27,288 nucleotides of DNA from Phallusia fumigata (Eukaryota; Chordata; Ascidiacea; Phlebobranchia; Ascidiidae). The notes under the pieces are model-generated. The model ran no database searches and was not told where the DNA came from. It worked only from the letters and a program-made list of their open reading frames with translations. Position 1 is the first letter of the stretch. Each line of letters starts with the position of its first letter. The stretch is from positions 1 through 27,288 of the forward strand of contig QXVZ01002792.1 in NCBI GenBank assembly GCA_008931825.1. Reading direction: 5' to 3'. The translations under genes were made by a program, and so were the position numbers. Shown here piece after piece: positions 20,401 to 27,288 of this stretch.

Positions 20401-22322
20401 TAAATGTAAATAAATGACGTCGTAGCACCCCCCTATGACGCCATTGCACTAAATGACGTCATGTGTTGTACAAAGATGAGTTAAACATTGGACAAAGTGA
20501 ATCGGTCGTTTTGAACGTTTTTTAACATGTATTTTGCCCCTGAAGAACGAAAAACGGTTGATTTCCGTTGGTTGTCGTGAGTACTTACATTTCCAGTTCG
20601 ACGGCAGTGATGTTTGAGAAGGAGTCCATGTGAACTTTAGTCAGCTTGTGGTTGTTGGATAAGGTTCTGCAAAACAATAAATACAACTCGTTTCCGGCAA
20701 GTCCCAATAGGCGGATACACACATATGTTTAGGAAAGTTGTTTACGGTGGCTTCAAAAGTCTTCCAAAACTTTCTAAACCAGTCGTTCTTAACGTTTTTC
20801 CTTCTCAGTGCCCTATTGAAATAACCAAACAGTTCTTGTACCCCCTTATGTAATAACCGGTTTGTTGTGTGGATGAATGCAGTATCTATATAATTGACTT
20901 AATTCAGCATTCTCGCACCCCCAAGAACCAGAGTTCGTAATCCTGGTTGAGAAGCCTTTTCTAAACCGACTTAGAAGCTAGTTCGGAACCGGGTTTACAC
21001 TTCCACGTCAACAGGGGTGATTCGTTACCCAGACAGGATGCTTCTCATAGTCGCGACAACTTATGTAGACGTATGCTGTCGCTTGTAACAAGCTTAATAA
21101 GTTAATAGTCTTGGGACGGCGCCCGGGGGACTTATGTCTTAATCCCAGGTGGAGCAATGCGACATACCGCAAACGCATCACATCTGCGTTCAAGTCACTA
21201 CTGGATCTTCTCCTACAACTGTCAACGCCACAGGTTTGTTACACACACGGCAGCGTTTACTCATCGCCGAAAATGCCTTCTGCGTTTATTTACAACTCTA
21301 CCGTGTTTTGCATGGTGACTAAGCAGCACCCTTGTCTTGCCGTTCGGACTGTTATGATTTATGTTCAAGCGCATATCATTTTCTTCGATTAACTACTTGA
21401 TTAATACAGCGTTGGTATGACTCCAGTCGGGTGCGTTTCTAGAGCGGAACGGACTCGACTTGAGTCAGCTCAAAACAAAGACTCTACTTGACTTGAGACG
21501 CTAATGGTGAATGACTTGACTTGATTTATGATACTTCTGGTAAAAAATTGGACTTGACTCAAGACACTGCTGGTAAAAGACTTGACTTGACTTAGGACAC
21601 TGGTGGAAAAACATTGGTCTTGACTTGAGTCACAAAATTGAGAAACTGCTTTTTTGAATTCTTAGTATAACCACTGTAGTATAAACACATAATACATGAG
21701 CCATGCAAACGTTCGGAAGGGGTTGTCAAGTGGATTTTCCCCTCTCTATTAAAAGCCATGTCGTTGGTGCATGTACTTACATCTTAAGAAGTGTTCGTAC
21801 GAAAGGACCCGTCAAGCCATTGAAGCCTTGGATTCTTGTAAGGCCTGTCTCTCTCAAAACTCTGTAAAATGAAAACGTGTAACACACACGCCATGTTGGG
21901 CAAGTTGGATTAGGTTTAAGTTAGATTGCTATCTTGTGGCCACGTTGGGTGCTTCAGATGCACCGGATTAACGGCAATATCCTCAGATAGTATTTTGGTA
22001 AGCGGAAGGCGTCTTAACGAGTTGACGTAACGTTTTAAAATACATTTGTTTGTCGAACTCGGCTACCTGCAATCACAAAAACAAACTTTGCTACCATACC
22101 ATCGCATGAAGACTGTACTAAGCGGACCAACGATAAAGGCAGACGTATTTTTGAGAGAGCCCCAATTTTTCGGGGATATTGAGGACTTTCAAACTAAAGG
22201 CTCAAAAAGCAGAGAATACATAACTATAAATATTAAAAACTACTTACATGTTTCGAAGGTTTGGGGCGCCCTGAAAGGCCGTGCTGGATATTGTGGTGAG
22301 GCTTTGTACGTATTCGATGGTT
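10740..22322 (-). CDS. Glycoprotein-hormone-receptor-type LGR (TSH/FSH/LH receptor family), 5' end missing
   Basis: G-protein-coupled receptor with a leucine-rich ectodomain. Vertebrate relatives bind TSH, FSH, LH or thyrostimulin and signal mainly through Gs/cAMP. Twelve phase-compatible exons give at least about 881 residues: five single-LRR exons, an LRR/hinge exon with the signature TYPAHCCAL, an acidic Tyr-rich hinge exon, the pre-TM1 segment CSPPPDVFNPCE, seven helices, NPFLYAI in TM7 and a tail of about 238 residues. Family hallmarks seen: FNPCE before TM1, SLERW at the end of TM3, GVNSYKRTAVCLPMD in the second extracellular loop, VAKRMAVLVFTDF in TM6. No LDLa module is seen, which argues for type A over type C. 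The N-terminal cap and first LRRs are not identified. Thyrostimulin (GPA2/GPB5) is the likely ligand in a tunicate (inference). Confidence 0.95.
11455..12085 (-). other. LGR intron before the tail exon
   Basis: Contains a diverged dispersed repeat from 11893, similar to 22582 onward. No coding. Confidence 0.6.
12086..12289 (-). CDS. LGR exon: end of loop 3, TM6 and TM7
   Basis: Starts after GAACAG, encodes DARVAKRMAVLVFTDFACFF, the third extracellular loop and NACCNPFLYAILTK, and ends CCAA|GTAAGT. Phase 2 in and 2 out. Confidence 0.95.
12290..13002 (-). other. LGR intron in the third intracellular loop
   Basis: Contains a perfect 8-bp inverted repeat at 12713-12734 (ACATGCAT, 6-base spacer, ATGCATGT). 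Nothing else recognised. Confidence 0.6.
13003..13186 (-). CDS. LGR exon: TM5 and most of intracellular loop 3
   Basis: Starts after AATTTGTAG, encodes TAYVAALLSLDIVAFVIVIG (TM5) and a long basic loop (ERGIKEFFKLQQRKKPDECK), and ends ACAG|GTAAAA. Not visible as a long open frame because it is short; found by the required phases 1 in and 2 out. Confidence 0.92.
13187..14014 (-). other. LGR intron between extracellular loop 2 and TM5
   Basis: Contains the tandem duplication at 13231-13429. The rest is unremarkable A+T-rich DNA. Confidence 0.65.
13231..13429. repeat. Tandem duplication, period 113 bp
   Basis: Bases 13231-13316 recur exactly at 13344-13429. The unit also contains a shorter internal direct repeat, AATGGTCAGGTGTTA, twice. 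Confidence 0.95.
14015..14190 (-). CDS. LGR exon: intracellular loop 2, TM4, extracellular loop 2
   Basis: Starts after TTAACTCCAG with YAIRYAIQLDKRMTLKCGR, then TM4 (MLVGWILALLFATLPVVGV) and the diagnostic NSYKRTAVCLPMD. Ends TCAG|GTGAGA in phase 1. Confidence 0.96.
14191..14784 (-). other. LGR intron after TM3
   Basis: Splits the Trp codon of SLERW. Contains no recognised element; open frames here are chance. Confidence 0.6.
14785..15309 (-). CDS. LGR exon: hinge end, TM1 to TM3
   Basis: Starts after TTTTTGCAG with DPNNQPWRPATVSTESNGSA, then KCSPPPDVFNPCENLLG, TM1 (LAVFGNFFVIFVLLAV), TM2 (LILNLAFADLCMGIYVLAL), the loop GEYYKYGVEWQAFGGC and TM3 to SLERW. The donor GATG|GTAAGC splits the Trp codon. 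Confidence 0.97.
15310..17149 (-). other. LGR intron between hinge and TM1 exon
   Basis: About 1.8 kb. Holds a CpG-rich stretch (about 15860-15985), a GATA/GGAA cluster (about 16565-16666) and one copy of the spliced-leader-containing element (16853-16945). No coding seen. Confidence 0.6.
16853..16945 (-). repeat. SL-headed 93-bp element, copy A
   Basis: Read on the minus strand from 16945, it begins with exactly ATTCTATTTGAATAAG, the Ciona 16-nt spliced leader, then AACTG. It matches copy B (24818-24910) over its length, including GAAATCGATTTT, CGCAATAAG and ACTGATTTG. No GT donor follows the leader. Confidence 0.8.
17150..17345 (-). CDS. LGR hinge exon, Tyr/acidic
   Basis: A strong acceptor (CTATCTCTTTCGCAG) in the needed phase 1 opens ESIIIFHDYTYTGGEANDLT and DYASTGDITSYNFG. 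Acid-flanked tyrosines recall the sulphated hinge tyrosines of vertebrate hormone receptors. Two donors keep the required phase 2: CAAG|GTTTGA (exon end 17216) and AGGA|GTAGCT (exon end 17150). Neither is strong, so the right border of the protein segment is uncertain by 22 codons. Confidence 0.75.
17346..17864 (-). other. LGR intron within the hinge region
   Basis: No recognised feature. The upstream part of the open frame (17346-17436) is excluded from the exon because its acceptors are in the wrong phase. Confidence 0.55.
17865..18196 (-). CDS. LGR exon: last LRR and start of hinge
   Basis: Starts after TTTTTTTAG in phase 2, encodes FLKRTAISSLPTSGMESLST and the family signature VTYPAHCCALNKEYGFGTIF, then an acidic stretch (SEDQDDLVPCDSDDASEVPE). 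Ends AACG|GTATGT in phase 1. Corresponds to exon 9 of vertebrate glycoprotein hormone receptors. Confidence 0.93.
18197..19044 (-). other. LGR intron before the last LRR exon
   Basis: A+T-rich, with the near-perfect spliced-leader match and a small hairpin (CACATCA TAG TGATGTG near 18524). No coding. Confidence 0.6.
18420..18435 (+). repeat. Third spliced-leader match (15 of 16)
   Basis: TTTCTATTTGAATAAG differs from the leader only at the first base. The following bases (ATAAACTTG) contain no GT donor and do not clearly match the 93-bp element. Confidence 0.5.
19045..19119 (-). CDS. LGR LRR exon (75 bases)
   Basis: Phase 2 in and out; encodes VLDYNDALNNLREFAFSGIN, one leucine-rich repeat, with a GTGAGT donor and TTTTTGCAG acceptor. 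Confidence 0.92.
19187..19258 (-). CDS. LGR LRR exon (72 bases)
   Basis: Phase 2 in and out; encodes KIVSNPSLTEVEDFAFRGSR, followed by VTTL across the junction. GTAAGT donor. Confidence 0.92.
19259..20588 (-). other. LGR intron between LRR exons
   Basis: About 1.3 kb. The last 240 bases hold the CRE-type cluster. The segment 19385-19450 looks like the end of an old dispersed repeat, unclassified. Confidence 0.55.
20354..20461. promoter_or_regulatory. Cluster of five CRE-type sites in an LGR intron
   Basis: TGACGCCA at 20354-20361, TGACGTCA at 20382-20389, TGACGTCG at 20415-20422, TGACGCCA at 20436-20443 and TGACGTCA at 20454-20461, within 108 bases. Such sites bind CREB/ATF-family bZIP factors; enhancer or promoter activity is inferred. 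Confidence 0.45.
20589..20666 (-). CDS. LGR LRR exon (78 bases)
   Basis: Phase 2 in and out; encodes TLSNNHKLTKVHMDSFSNIT then AVELE. GTAAGT donor and TTGTTTTGCAG acceptor. Confidence 0.93.
20780..20958. mobile_element. hAT-like miniature element with perfect 8-bp target duplication
   Basis: Flanked by TTCTAAAC at 20772-20779 and 20959-20966. The left end CAGTCGTTCTTAAC and the reverse complement of the right end (AAGGCTTCTCAACC) match at about 11 of 14 positions with one gap. The body has the C-rich strings usual near hAT ends (TACCCCCTTA, GCACCCCCAAG). 179 bp, no coding: a non-autonomous copy inside the LGR intron. Confidence 0.75.
21452..21632. repeat. Degenerate minisatellite built on GACTTGACTTGA
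   Basis: About four to five imperfect units of 28-40 bases, each with a GACTTGACTTGA-like part, a GACACTGCTGG-like part and an A-rich spacer. Confidence 0.75.
21781..21861 (-). CDS. LGR LRR exon (81 bases)
   Basis: Phase 2 in and out; encodes VLRETGLTRIQGFNGLTGPF then VRTLLK. GTAAGT donor and CATTTTACAG acceptor. Confidence 0.92.
21862..22247 (-). other. LGR intron between the first two firm LRR exons
   Basis: No recognised element. The plus-strand frame 22046-22381 overlaps the LRR exon antisense and is not supported. Confidence 0.6.
22248..22322 (-). CDS. LGR LRR exon (75 bases), first one firmly identified
   Basis: Phase 2 in and out; encodes TIEYVQSLTTISSTAFQGAP then NLRN. The next upstream exon must end with two bases of a codon. 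Confidence 0.92.
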
Positions 22323-22814
22323 CTGCAATGAAAACAACTGTGAATAACAATGGCGAAAGAGGGATGACCCGAAACACTTAAGCTCTAATGAGGCTTGAAA
22401 TTTCCGACCCCCTTTGTAGTACTTTTGCGTCTAATGACTTTTATTTTTACCGCAACGGGAGTTGAATAACAAAGTTACCGTTGTTTGTTTGGGGGAGGTA
22501 ATTAATTTTTGAGTGTGTTCAAAGTGCGGTTCAGATTTTTAAAAAGTAAACATGATTTGGACGGATTTGAAGGATAGATTAATTAAAAACATAACTGCCA
22601 GAAAACTTGTATGTAGTGAATACATTTTATTGCAAGCGTTCCGACAGCCGCTCTTGTCATTATAATCAGTTCTGTGGTTGAATATACTTCAAAACCTAAT
22701 TAAAATTACATAATGTGTAATACAAATAACACATCACCAGATTTGGTTAATGTCATCAAGTTGCAAATTGCCAGCACCGCGAATCTGACACTTTGTATTG
22801 CGAAGTGGAATTAC

Positions 22815-22874
22815 CCTACGGGCCAAGGCTTAAACGATTGTACGAGAAGCGAATCTACTGATACGTGATTAGCA
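22815..22874 (-). CDS. Tentative additional upstream LGR exon (60 bases)
   Basis: An excellent acceptor (TTTGTTTTTGCAG) and a fair donor (GTAGG|GTAATT) bracket an open frame ANHVSVDSLLVQSFKPWPV with phases 2 and 2, as needed. It is shorter than the other repeats and lacks the final LxxL, so it may be chance. Confidence 0.25.
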
Positions 22875-22969
22875 CTGCAAAAACAAACAATTGCAAGGCC
22901 CCCGGCAAAGGTGCTCCGACCACCGCAGAGACTAATCCTGGGCCTGCATTTTCAAGAATATCACACCCA

Positions 22970-22999
22970 AGGCTTATGCTACTGTGGTTGCATAAGCCT
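22970..22999. repeat. Perfect 10-bp inverted repeat
   Basis: AGGCTTATGC, 10-base loop, GCATAAGCCT. Could form a short hairpin in RNA or DNA; no other context. Confidence 0.8.
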
Positions 23000-23580
23000 G
23001 CTTGCATGTAAAATTAAAACTGGTTCGCGAGCCAGCTTTTTACGGTCAGCCTTAGAGACGTTTTTTTAAATTAACTGGTAAAATAATCCTAGAGTTGGAA
23101 GTAGTTGACAAGCTACACCCGTTACAACGTTATGTAAAGCAGTTTTTAAACCAGCTTTGTCTGGTTAACCGTGTAATTTTTTCTCTAAACGACAAGATGA
23201 AAGGTTGGCTTTTTGCCCATTTCGTACTATAAATTTAACTAGGAAAACCATAAGGATCCTTTGAACACAGTTTCAAAAAAAAAGAAATATTAGCACAGCG
23301 CGTTACAAGAACCTTGCGCGAAAACGTACTCAAATGCGTGTAAAGATATCTACGATCGCAGCAGTCAGGAACGTTTTAAGTCTCGATTAAGGCGTGATCT
23401 CCGCCGTTGTGTCGGATTAGATAGCGCTCGGGTTCGCAAAAGGCCTCGGCCGTATTTGCCTCCGCTGTGTCACTGGTGACAGTTTGGCAGCAAACAAATC
23501 ACGCACGTGCCCAACAGCAGTCGTGAATCGCATGGAAACCAATACAAACTCACTGTTCATGCGATGAAAGGTTTTTTAAA

Positions 23581-23711
23581 GTGAACATCCAGCAAACAAA
23601 TCTCAATACGAGTGACACTGATTGCTCAAACCAAATTTTGGTGCTTTATAGTTCACATTCAGCAAACAAATCTTAGTGCGGGTGACATTGATCGTTAAAA
23701 CCAAGTTTTAA
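23581..23711. repeat. Two diverged direct repeats, period 70
   Basis: 23581-23640 and 23651-23711 share AGCAAACAAATCT, GTGACA(C/T)TGAT and AAACCAA. A further partial copy of CAGCAAACAAATC lies near 23488. Confidence 0.75.
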
Positions 23712-24817
23712 ATGAGCTACCATGATAAACGACTTGAAAAAACAGTTCAGGTTGTGATTTTTACTAAAGTAACTGCCTTGAAAAGTGTCTGTGTTTAAAT
23801 TTGTGTGCAAATTAACTTTAATATGTGCCTTGGTATATTTTTTAGTTATTAACCATTACCATTAAAAGGTTGCACAAAAACGCGACATGTAAACAGGCTC
23901 ATTTTCGTTTGAACTGTTTTGCTGCGTGAAGCAATTGACCCGAACGACCCCTCAGGAAACTCGAGCAATTTCGTAACCTGTACCTTCAAACACCCGTTGA
24001 AAAAAGGTCGCGATTTATCCGGCATTACAAACAAAAGAATCGGTTTAAAAACGCTCCTTAGCTCCTTCTATGTTTATCAGACCCAGACCCGGTAAGTATG
24101 AAAAAGCTTCAGTGCTTAAGAAGCGTGTGGAGTTGGGTCAAATAAGGTCAAGAAAATCGAGGATTTTGTTTTGCTGCCTGCTGGATAAGACGCACGTTTT
24201 TGCGTATCCCGTCAACGACATTGTTTGTTATTTTACACCTATGACAGCGCAGGTTTGGGGAACCGCGAAATAGTTGATGAGATATGTGGCGGCAATCAGA
24301 TGAAGTCTTGCGCTGGGATTTGCATCGAGTCCTGTTTACGCCTCGAAGCTCTTGTCCCACGCATTTTTCCCGACTTGTAATCTCTGTAAGACCGGGTATA
24401 AACAGGTACAAATCCCCGCCGCGGCCACACGGCGACAGAATAGGGAAAAGTTTCTTGTTTTATGCGCTTTTGGTGGGCGGGACGTAGTTTGAACATTTTA
24501 TCAGCATTTGGGGTCAAACCTGTTTTATGTAAGTCCCCTTAAGCAGCCAGTTCATTACAGCTTTGCAAGGAGTTATTTATGTGTCATTTCAAACGGCACG
24601 CTGCGTGGTACCCTATACCAAAGTTTGTGTGTTTGTGATAAGTTTCTTGCTCAGTGAAAACAAGCAAACGGGGCGGGGTGAGAATCCACAAGGTTACGAA
24701 CACAAGGCGGTCGCACTAATCACTCGGACACCTTGGTGACAAAAAAATTAAAAAAAAGTTTTGAAGTTTCTTTAAGTCTTGAAGTTTGTTCCAAAACAGG
24801 CAATCCCTCGATTGAAT

Positions 24818-24910
24818 ATTCTATTTGAATAAGAACTGTCTATGCCATTTGAATTTCGAAATCGATTTTATTATTCGCAATAAGAATTGCGCAAACTGAT
24901 TTGGGTGTGC
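24818..24910 (+). repeat. SL-headed 93-bp element, copy B
   Basis: Begins with the exact 16-nt spliced leader at 24818-24833 followed by AACTG, and shares the body motifs of copy A. Similarity fades beyond 24910 and immediately upstream of 24818, so the leader marks the left boundary of the unit. Confidence 0.8.
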
Positions 24911-25811
24911 TGTAAGCTTCAGCTCTATTTTATGACATTAGGGAGTTTGGCTTTAAAAAAACAAAGCCCCCTTCGGTTTCGCAATCCCTGTAAAGGTGTA
25001 ACAGGGATTGCGTGCGACGCCGAAGCGATGCGACTTTAGGCGAAAATCTAGTGGGCAAGCCGCGTGAAACAATATGGTCGGTAGCAGGCACGAAAACTTG
25101 TAATGCGATTATTCGCGGTGTCCACTTCTCCTCAAGTCTTTCTCGGTTGAGACGCGTGCTCAGGAACCCGCAACAACACGCAATATAGTGTTTCCCTGAG
25201 CAAAGGGTAATTAACAACGCTACAGTCTCAGTCCGACAACGGCTGATAGAATCTTAGCTTCGAAAGGGTCAAGTCATGCCAAAAAGGTTTCTAATTCTGG
25301 TGGCAAGTAACCACAACTTCGCTCAACCACGGCTTAAGCGCTAATCTGGTGTTAGTAACCCTTCTGTATTGACAGGACCTCGTTGTGTTTGACAGGAAAG
25401 TTCAGTGGTGCAGGCAAAACAGACGACCATAGTTTAAAGTAGGGCTTACAGCCACCTGAACACATTGAACCGAACCGGTAACATGTTTGCCTTCACTAAA
25501 AGTCCACAACTAAGTTAACGGTAAACAATGGAATACCCTTATATATTTTGCACAGTATGAAATTTCGTCATCTCTATAACAATCCATTAAAGCATACACC
25601 ATTTTTTTCCAATGCTAATGTACAGACGGATTGATTTTCTAATGCTTAAGGACGAACCGAGCGATTTAATAATTCTAAAAATCGGCCTGAGCGATTTCCA
25701 ATGTTATTGTACCGATCCATAAATGTCCAAAGTCCAACGCTTAGCCTGACGCCTGATCAAATGTCAACGTAGAAATATTAAGATAAGGCTGCATTCGTGC
25801 GGTAATGTATA
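24911..25811. other. Unassigned DNA around the hairpin
   Basis: The minus frame 24930-25217 spans the hairpin and shows no recognisable domain. Nothing else supported. Confidence 0.5.
24971..25025. repeat. 55-base hairpin with a perfect 12-bp stem
   Basis: CGCAATCCCTGT (24980-24991) pairs with ACAGGGATTGCG (25001-25012) over a 9-base loop. An outer CTTCGG/CCGAAG pair (24971-24976, 25020-25025) extends the stem past an internal loop. Confidence 0.8.
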
Positions 25812-26736
25812 TAACAGATCAAAACCGCAGATTCAAGTTCTTCATGTACCGGATTTTGTTGTCTTGTATAACTCTATCCTATCAACTGCATAAAATCCGT
25901 TTCGTTCCGCCTTAAAACCCTCCACCAGTCGGTCGCATTCCACTTGCCTTTATCACCCACCACATATCAAGGCATCTCTTTGTGTACGTGCCGTTGACCG
26001 CCCACCCGAGCACAACAAGAATTGGGTAATGAATCAAGGTGCTATGTTTATCCGCGAATGTGTCGAGAAAATTTGTTTGTTGCGATAAATCAAGGATTTA
26101 TTACTAAATAGAGAATCTTGCGTAAAATTTGTCATAGGCTCCTAACAATGACATGAACTTAGATCGTCGCTCTCACATAGAGTTTCGTCGTTTCTGGACA
26201 ATATTCATAACAGTTTTATGTTTGTGGCTAAACACTTATTGACGTTCTAAAAGCTTTAAGGGGAAATCTTAAANTAACAGATCAAAACCGCAGATTCAAG
26301 TTCTTCATGTACCGGATTTTGTTGTCTTGTATAACTCTATCCTATCAACTGCATAAAATCCGTTTCGTTCCGCCTTAAAACCCTCCACCAGTCGGTCGCA
26401 TTCCACTTGCCTTTATCACCCACCACATATCAAGGCATCTCTTTGTGTACGTGCCGTTGACCGCCCACCCGAGCACAACAAGAATTGGGTAATGAATCAA
26501 GGTGCTATGTTTATCCGCGAATGTGTCGAGAAAATTTGTTTGTTGCGATAAATCAAGGATTTATTACTAAATAGAGAATCTTGCGTAAAATTTGTCATAG
26601 GCTCCTAACAATGACATGAACTTAGATCGTCGCTCTCACATAGAGTTTCGTCGTTTCTGGACAATATTCATAACAGTTTTATGTTTGTGGCTAAACACTT
26701 ATTGACGTTCTAAAAGCTTTAAGGGGAAATCTTAAA
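25812..26736. repeat. Identical 462-bp block repeated in tandem around a single N
   Basis: 25812-26273 and 26275-26736 read the same throughout wherever I compared them, with one N at 26274 exactly at the junction. The block itself has no identified gene. Confidence 0.95.
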
Positions 26737-27288
26737 CGAGAAGCCCAAACGCCGAACGTGCCAATGCAAAGTTCAGTCTTTTCACTCCAGTAAACTCCGG
26801 GGCAAAAAGCGCGATGTCTTGAAATTTTTTTTTTTTTTCGCCGAGTGATGTGGTCAATCGATGAAAGCCGAAAATAGCTAAAAGTTGCAATCTCCTTCCC
26901 TCGACCGTATTTCAGCGCTTGTTAGAAGCTCCACCTCTATCGACTAAACTTGCTTTTCCGATGTGTTTTCGGTCAATAAACCACTGCATGGCCGTAAACG
27001 TCCCAAGTGGATTTTTCAACCAGTTATGTGCAGTTGAACGTGGTTTCCCATATTGACCCTGGTATTGACCCAAGTAAGTTTACAGCAAGTTGCGACCTAC
27101 TTTTGTGCAGGCAACTGTGGTTTTGGTGTAATATTTACTCCCCACACACTCGCCTGATATCTAACCTCACAAAGATAGTGTACTTAGAAGCTTAAAGCGT
27201 GTTACCCTCTGTGCAACCAACTTGGGAGAGTAGTTTCAGAAAAAAGGCGTAATTTCTTGAAAACATTTTCTTGAAACTCGTGCAAAAT
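26737..27288. other. Right end of window, unassigned
   Basis: Contains a poly-T run near 26827-26839 and a short plus frame (27007-27195) that crosses a GTAAGT. Neither start nor product is supported. Confidence 0.45.

Larger units (their letters stand above)
20667..21780 (-). other. LGR intron containing the hAT-like element and minisatellite
   Basis: Besides those two features, 21000-21400 is somewhat G+C-richer, with an open plus frame (21111-21392) of no recognisable product. Confidence 0.55.
22323..24817. other. Upstream part of the LGR locus, no firm exon
   Basis: Expected to contain or precede the missing 5' exons. Seen here: the tentative 60-base exon, a dispersed repeat from 22582, a perfect 10-bp inverted repeat at 22970-22999 and a diverged direct repeat at 23581-23711. 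Open frames at 23849-24034 and 24148-24517 have no matching splice structure. Confidence 0.5.

Noticed and set aside
22736..22815. Minus-strand frame KCQIRGAGNLQLDDINQI resembling an LRR N-cap, ending at a possible donor
   Set aside because: Joining it to the first firm LRR exon creates a stop codon (TG plus A), and the upstream frame is closed.
23849..24034. Minus-strand frame with VTKLLEFPEGSFGSIAS, reminiscent of an LRR
   Set aside because: The available acceptor is phase 0, not the phase 2 required by the receptor, and no cysteine cap or good donor is present.
25449..25494. Possible minus-strand exon between TTTTAG and GTAAGC
   Set aside because: No frame has both required phases together with LRR or signal-peptide character.
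1..27288. CRISPR arrays, bacterial operons, ribosome binding sites
   Set aside because: The window is intron-containing animal DNA; no spaced direct-repeat array or prokaryotic gene layout is present.

Overview
The window is nuclear DNA of a compact, A+T-rich, intron-dense animal genome, most likely the tunicate Ciona (C. intestinalis/robusta type). Three things point there. The recognisable proteins are metazoan (PACRG, a glycoprotein-hormone-receptor-type LGR, a C-type lectin, an LRR membrane protein). Exons are short with GT/AG borders and introns of a few hundred bases. Exact copies of the 16-nt Ciona trans-spliced leader (ATTCTATTTGAATAAG) occur in non-coding DNA. All exon models here come from reading splice signals and reading-phase compatibility by eye; none was tested against transcripts.

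All four genes lie on the minus strand, so transcription runs right to left. From left to right: (1) 282-1641, a secreted C-type lectin in 3 exons, with a Thr-rich tail. (2) 2807-4533, PACRG, a ciliary axoneme protein, complete in 5 exons (230 aa). (3) 6298-9711, a single-pass leucine-rich-repeat membrane protein, 4 exons, about 524 aa. (4) 10740-22322 or further, an LGR of the TSH/FSH/LH receptor type. Its five one-repeat LRR exons, LRR/hinge exon, Tyr/acidic hinge exon and five exons for the seven-helix domain and cytoplasmic tail are all phase-compatible. Its signal peptide and first LRR exons were not found; they may lie between 22.4 and 27.3 kb or beyond the window.

Intergenic and intronic DNA holds two hAT-like miniature elements (4995-5273; 20780-20958, the latter with a perfect 8-bp target-site duplication), a 113-bp tandem duplication (13231-13429), a degenerate minisatellite (21452-21632), several perfect hairpins, and six perfect TGACGTCA palindromes, two of them in an intronic cluster at 20354-20461. 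At 25812-26736 a 462-bp block is repeated identically with a single N at the junction, which looks like an assembly artefact.

The most unusual signal is a 93-bp element present twice in opposite orientation (16853-16945 minus, 24818-24910 plus). Each copy begins exactly with the Ciona spliced leader but lacks the GT donor expected of an SL RNA gene. A third near-perfect leader copy is at 18420-18435. The genes show no obvious joint pathway; the shared orientation is the only link, and gaps of about 1-1.8 kb argue against tunicate-style operons.
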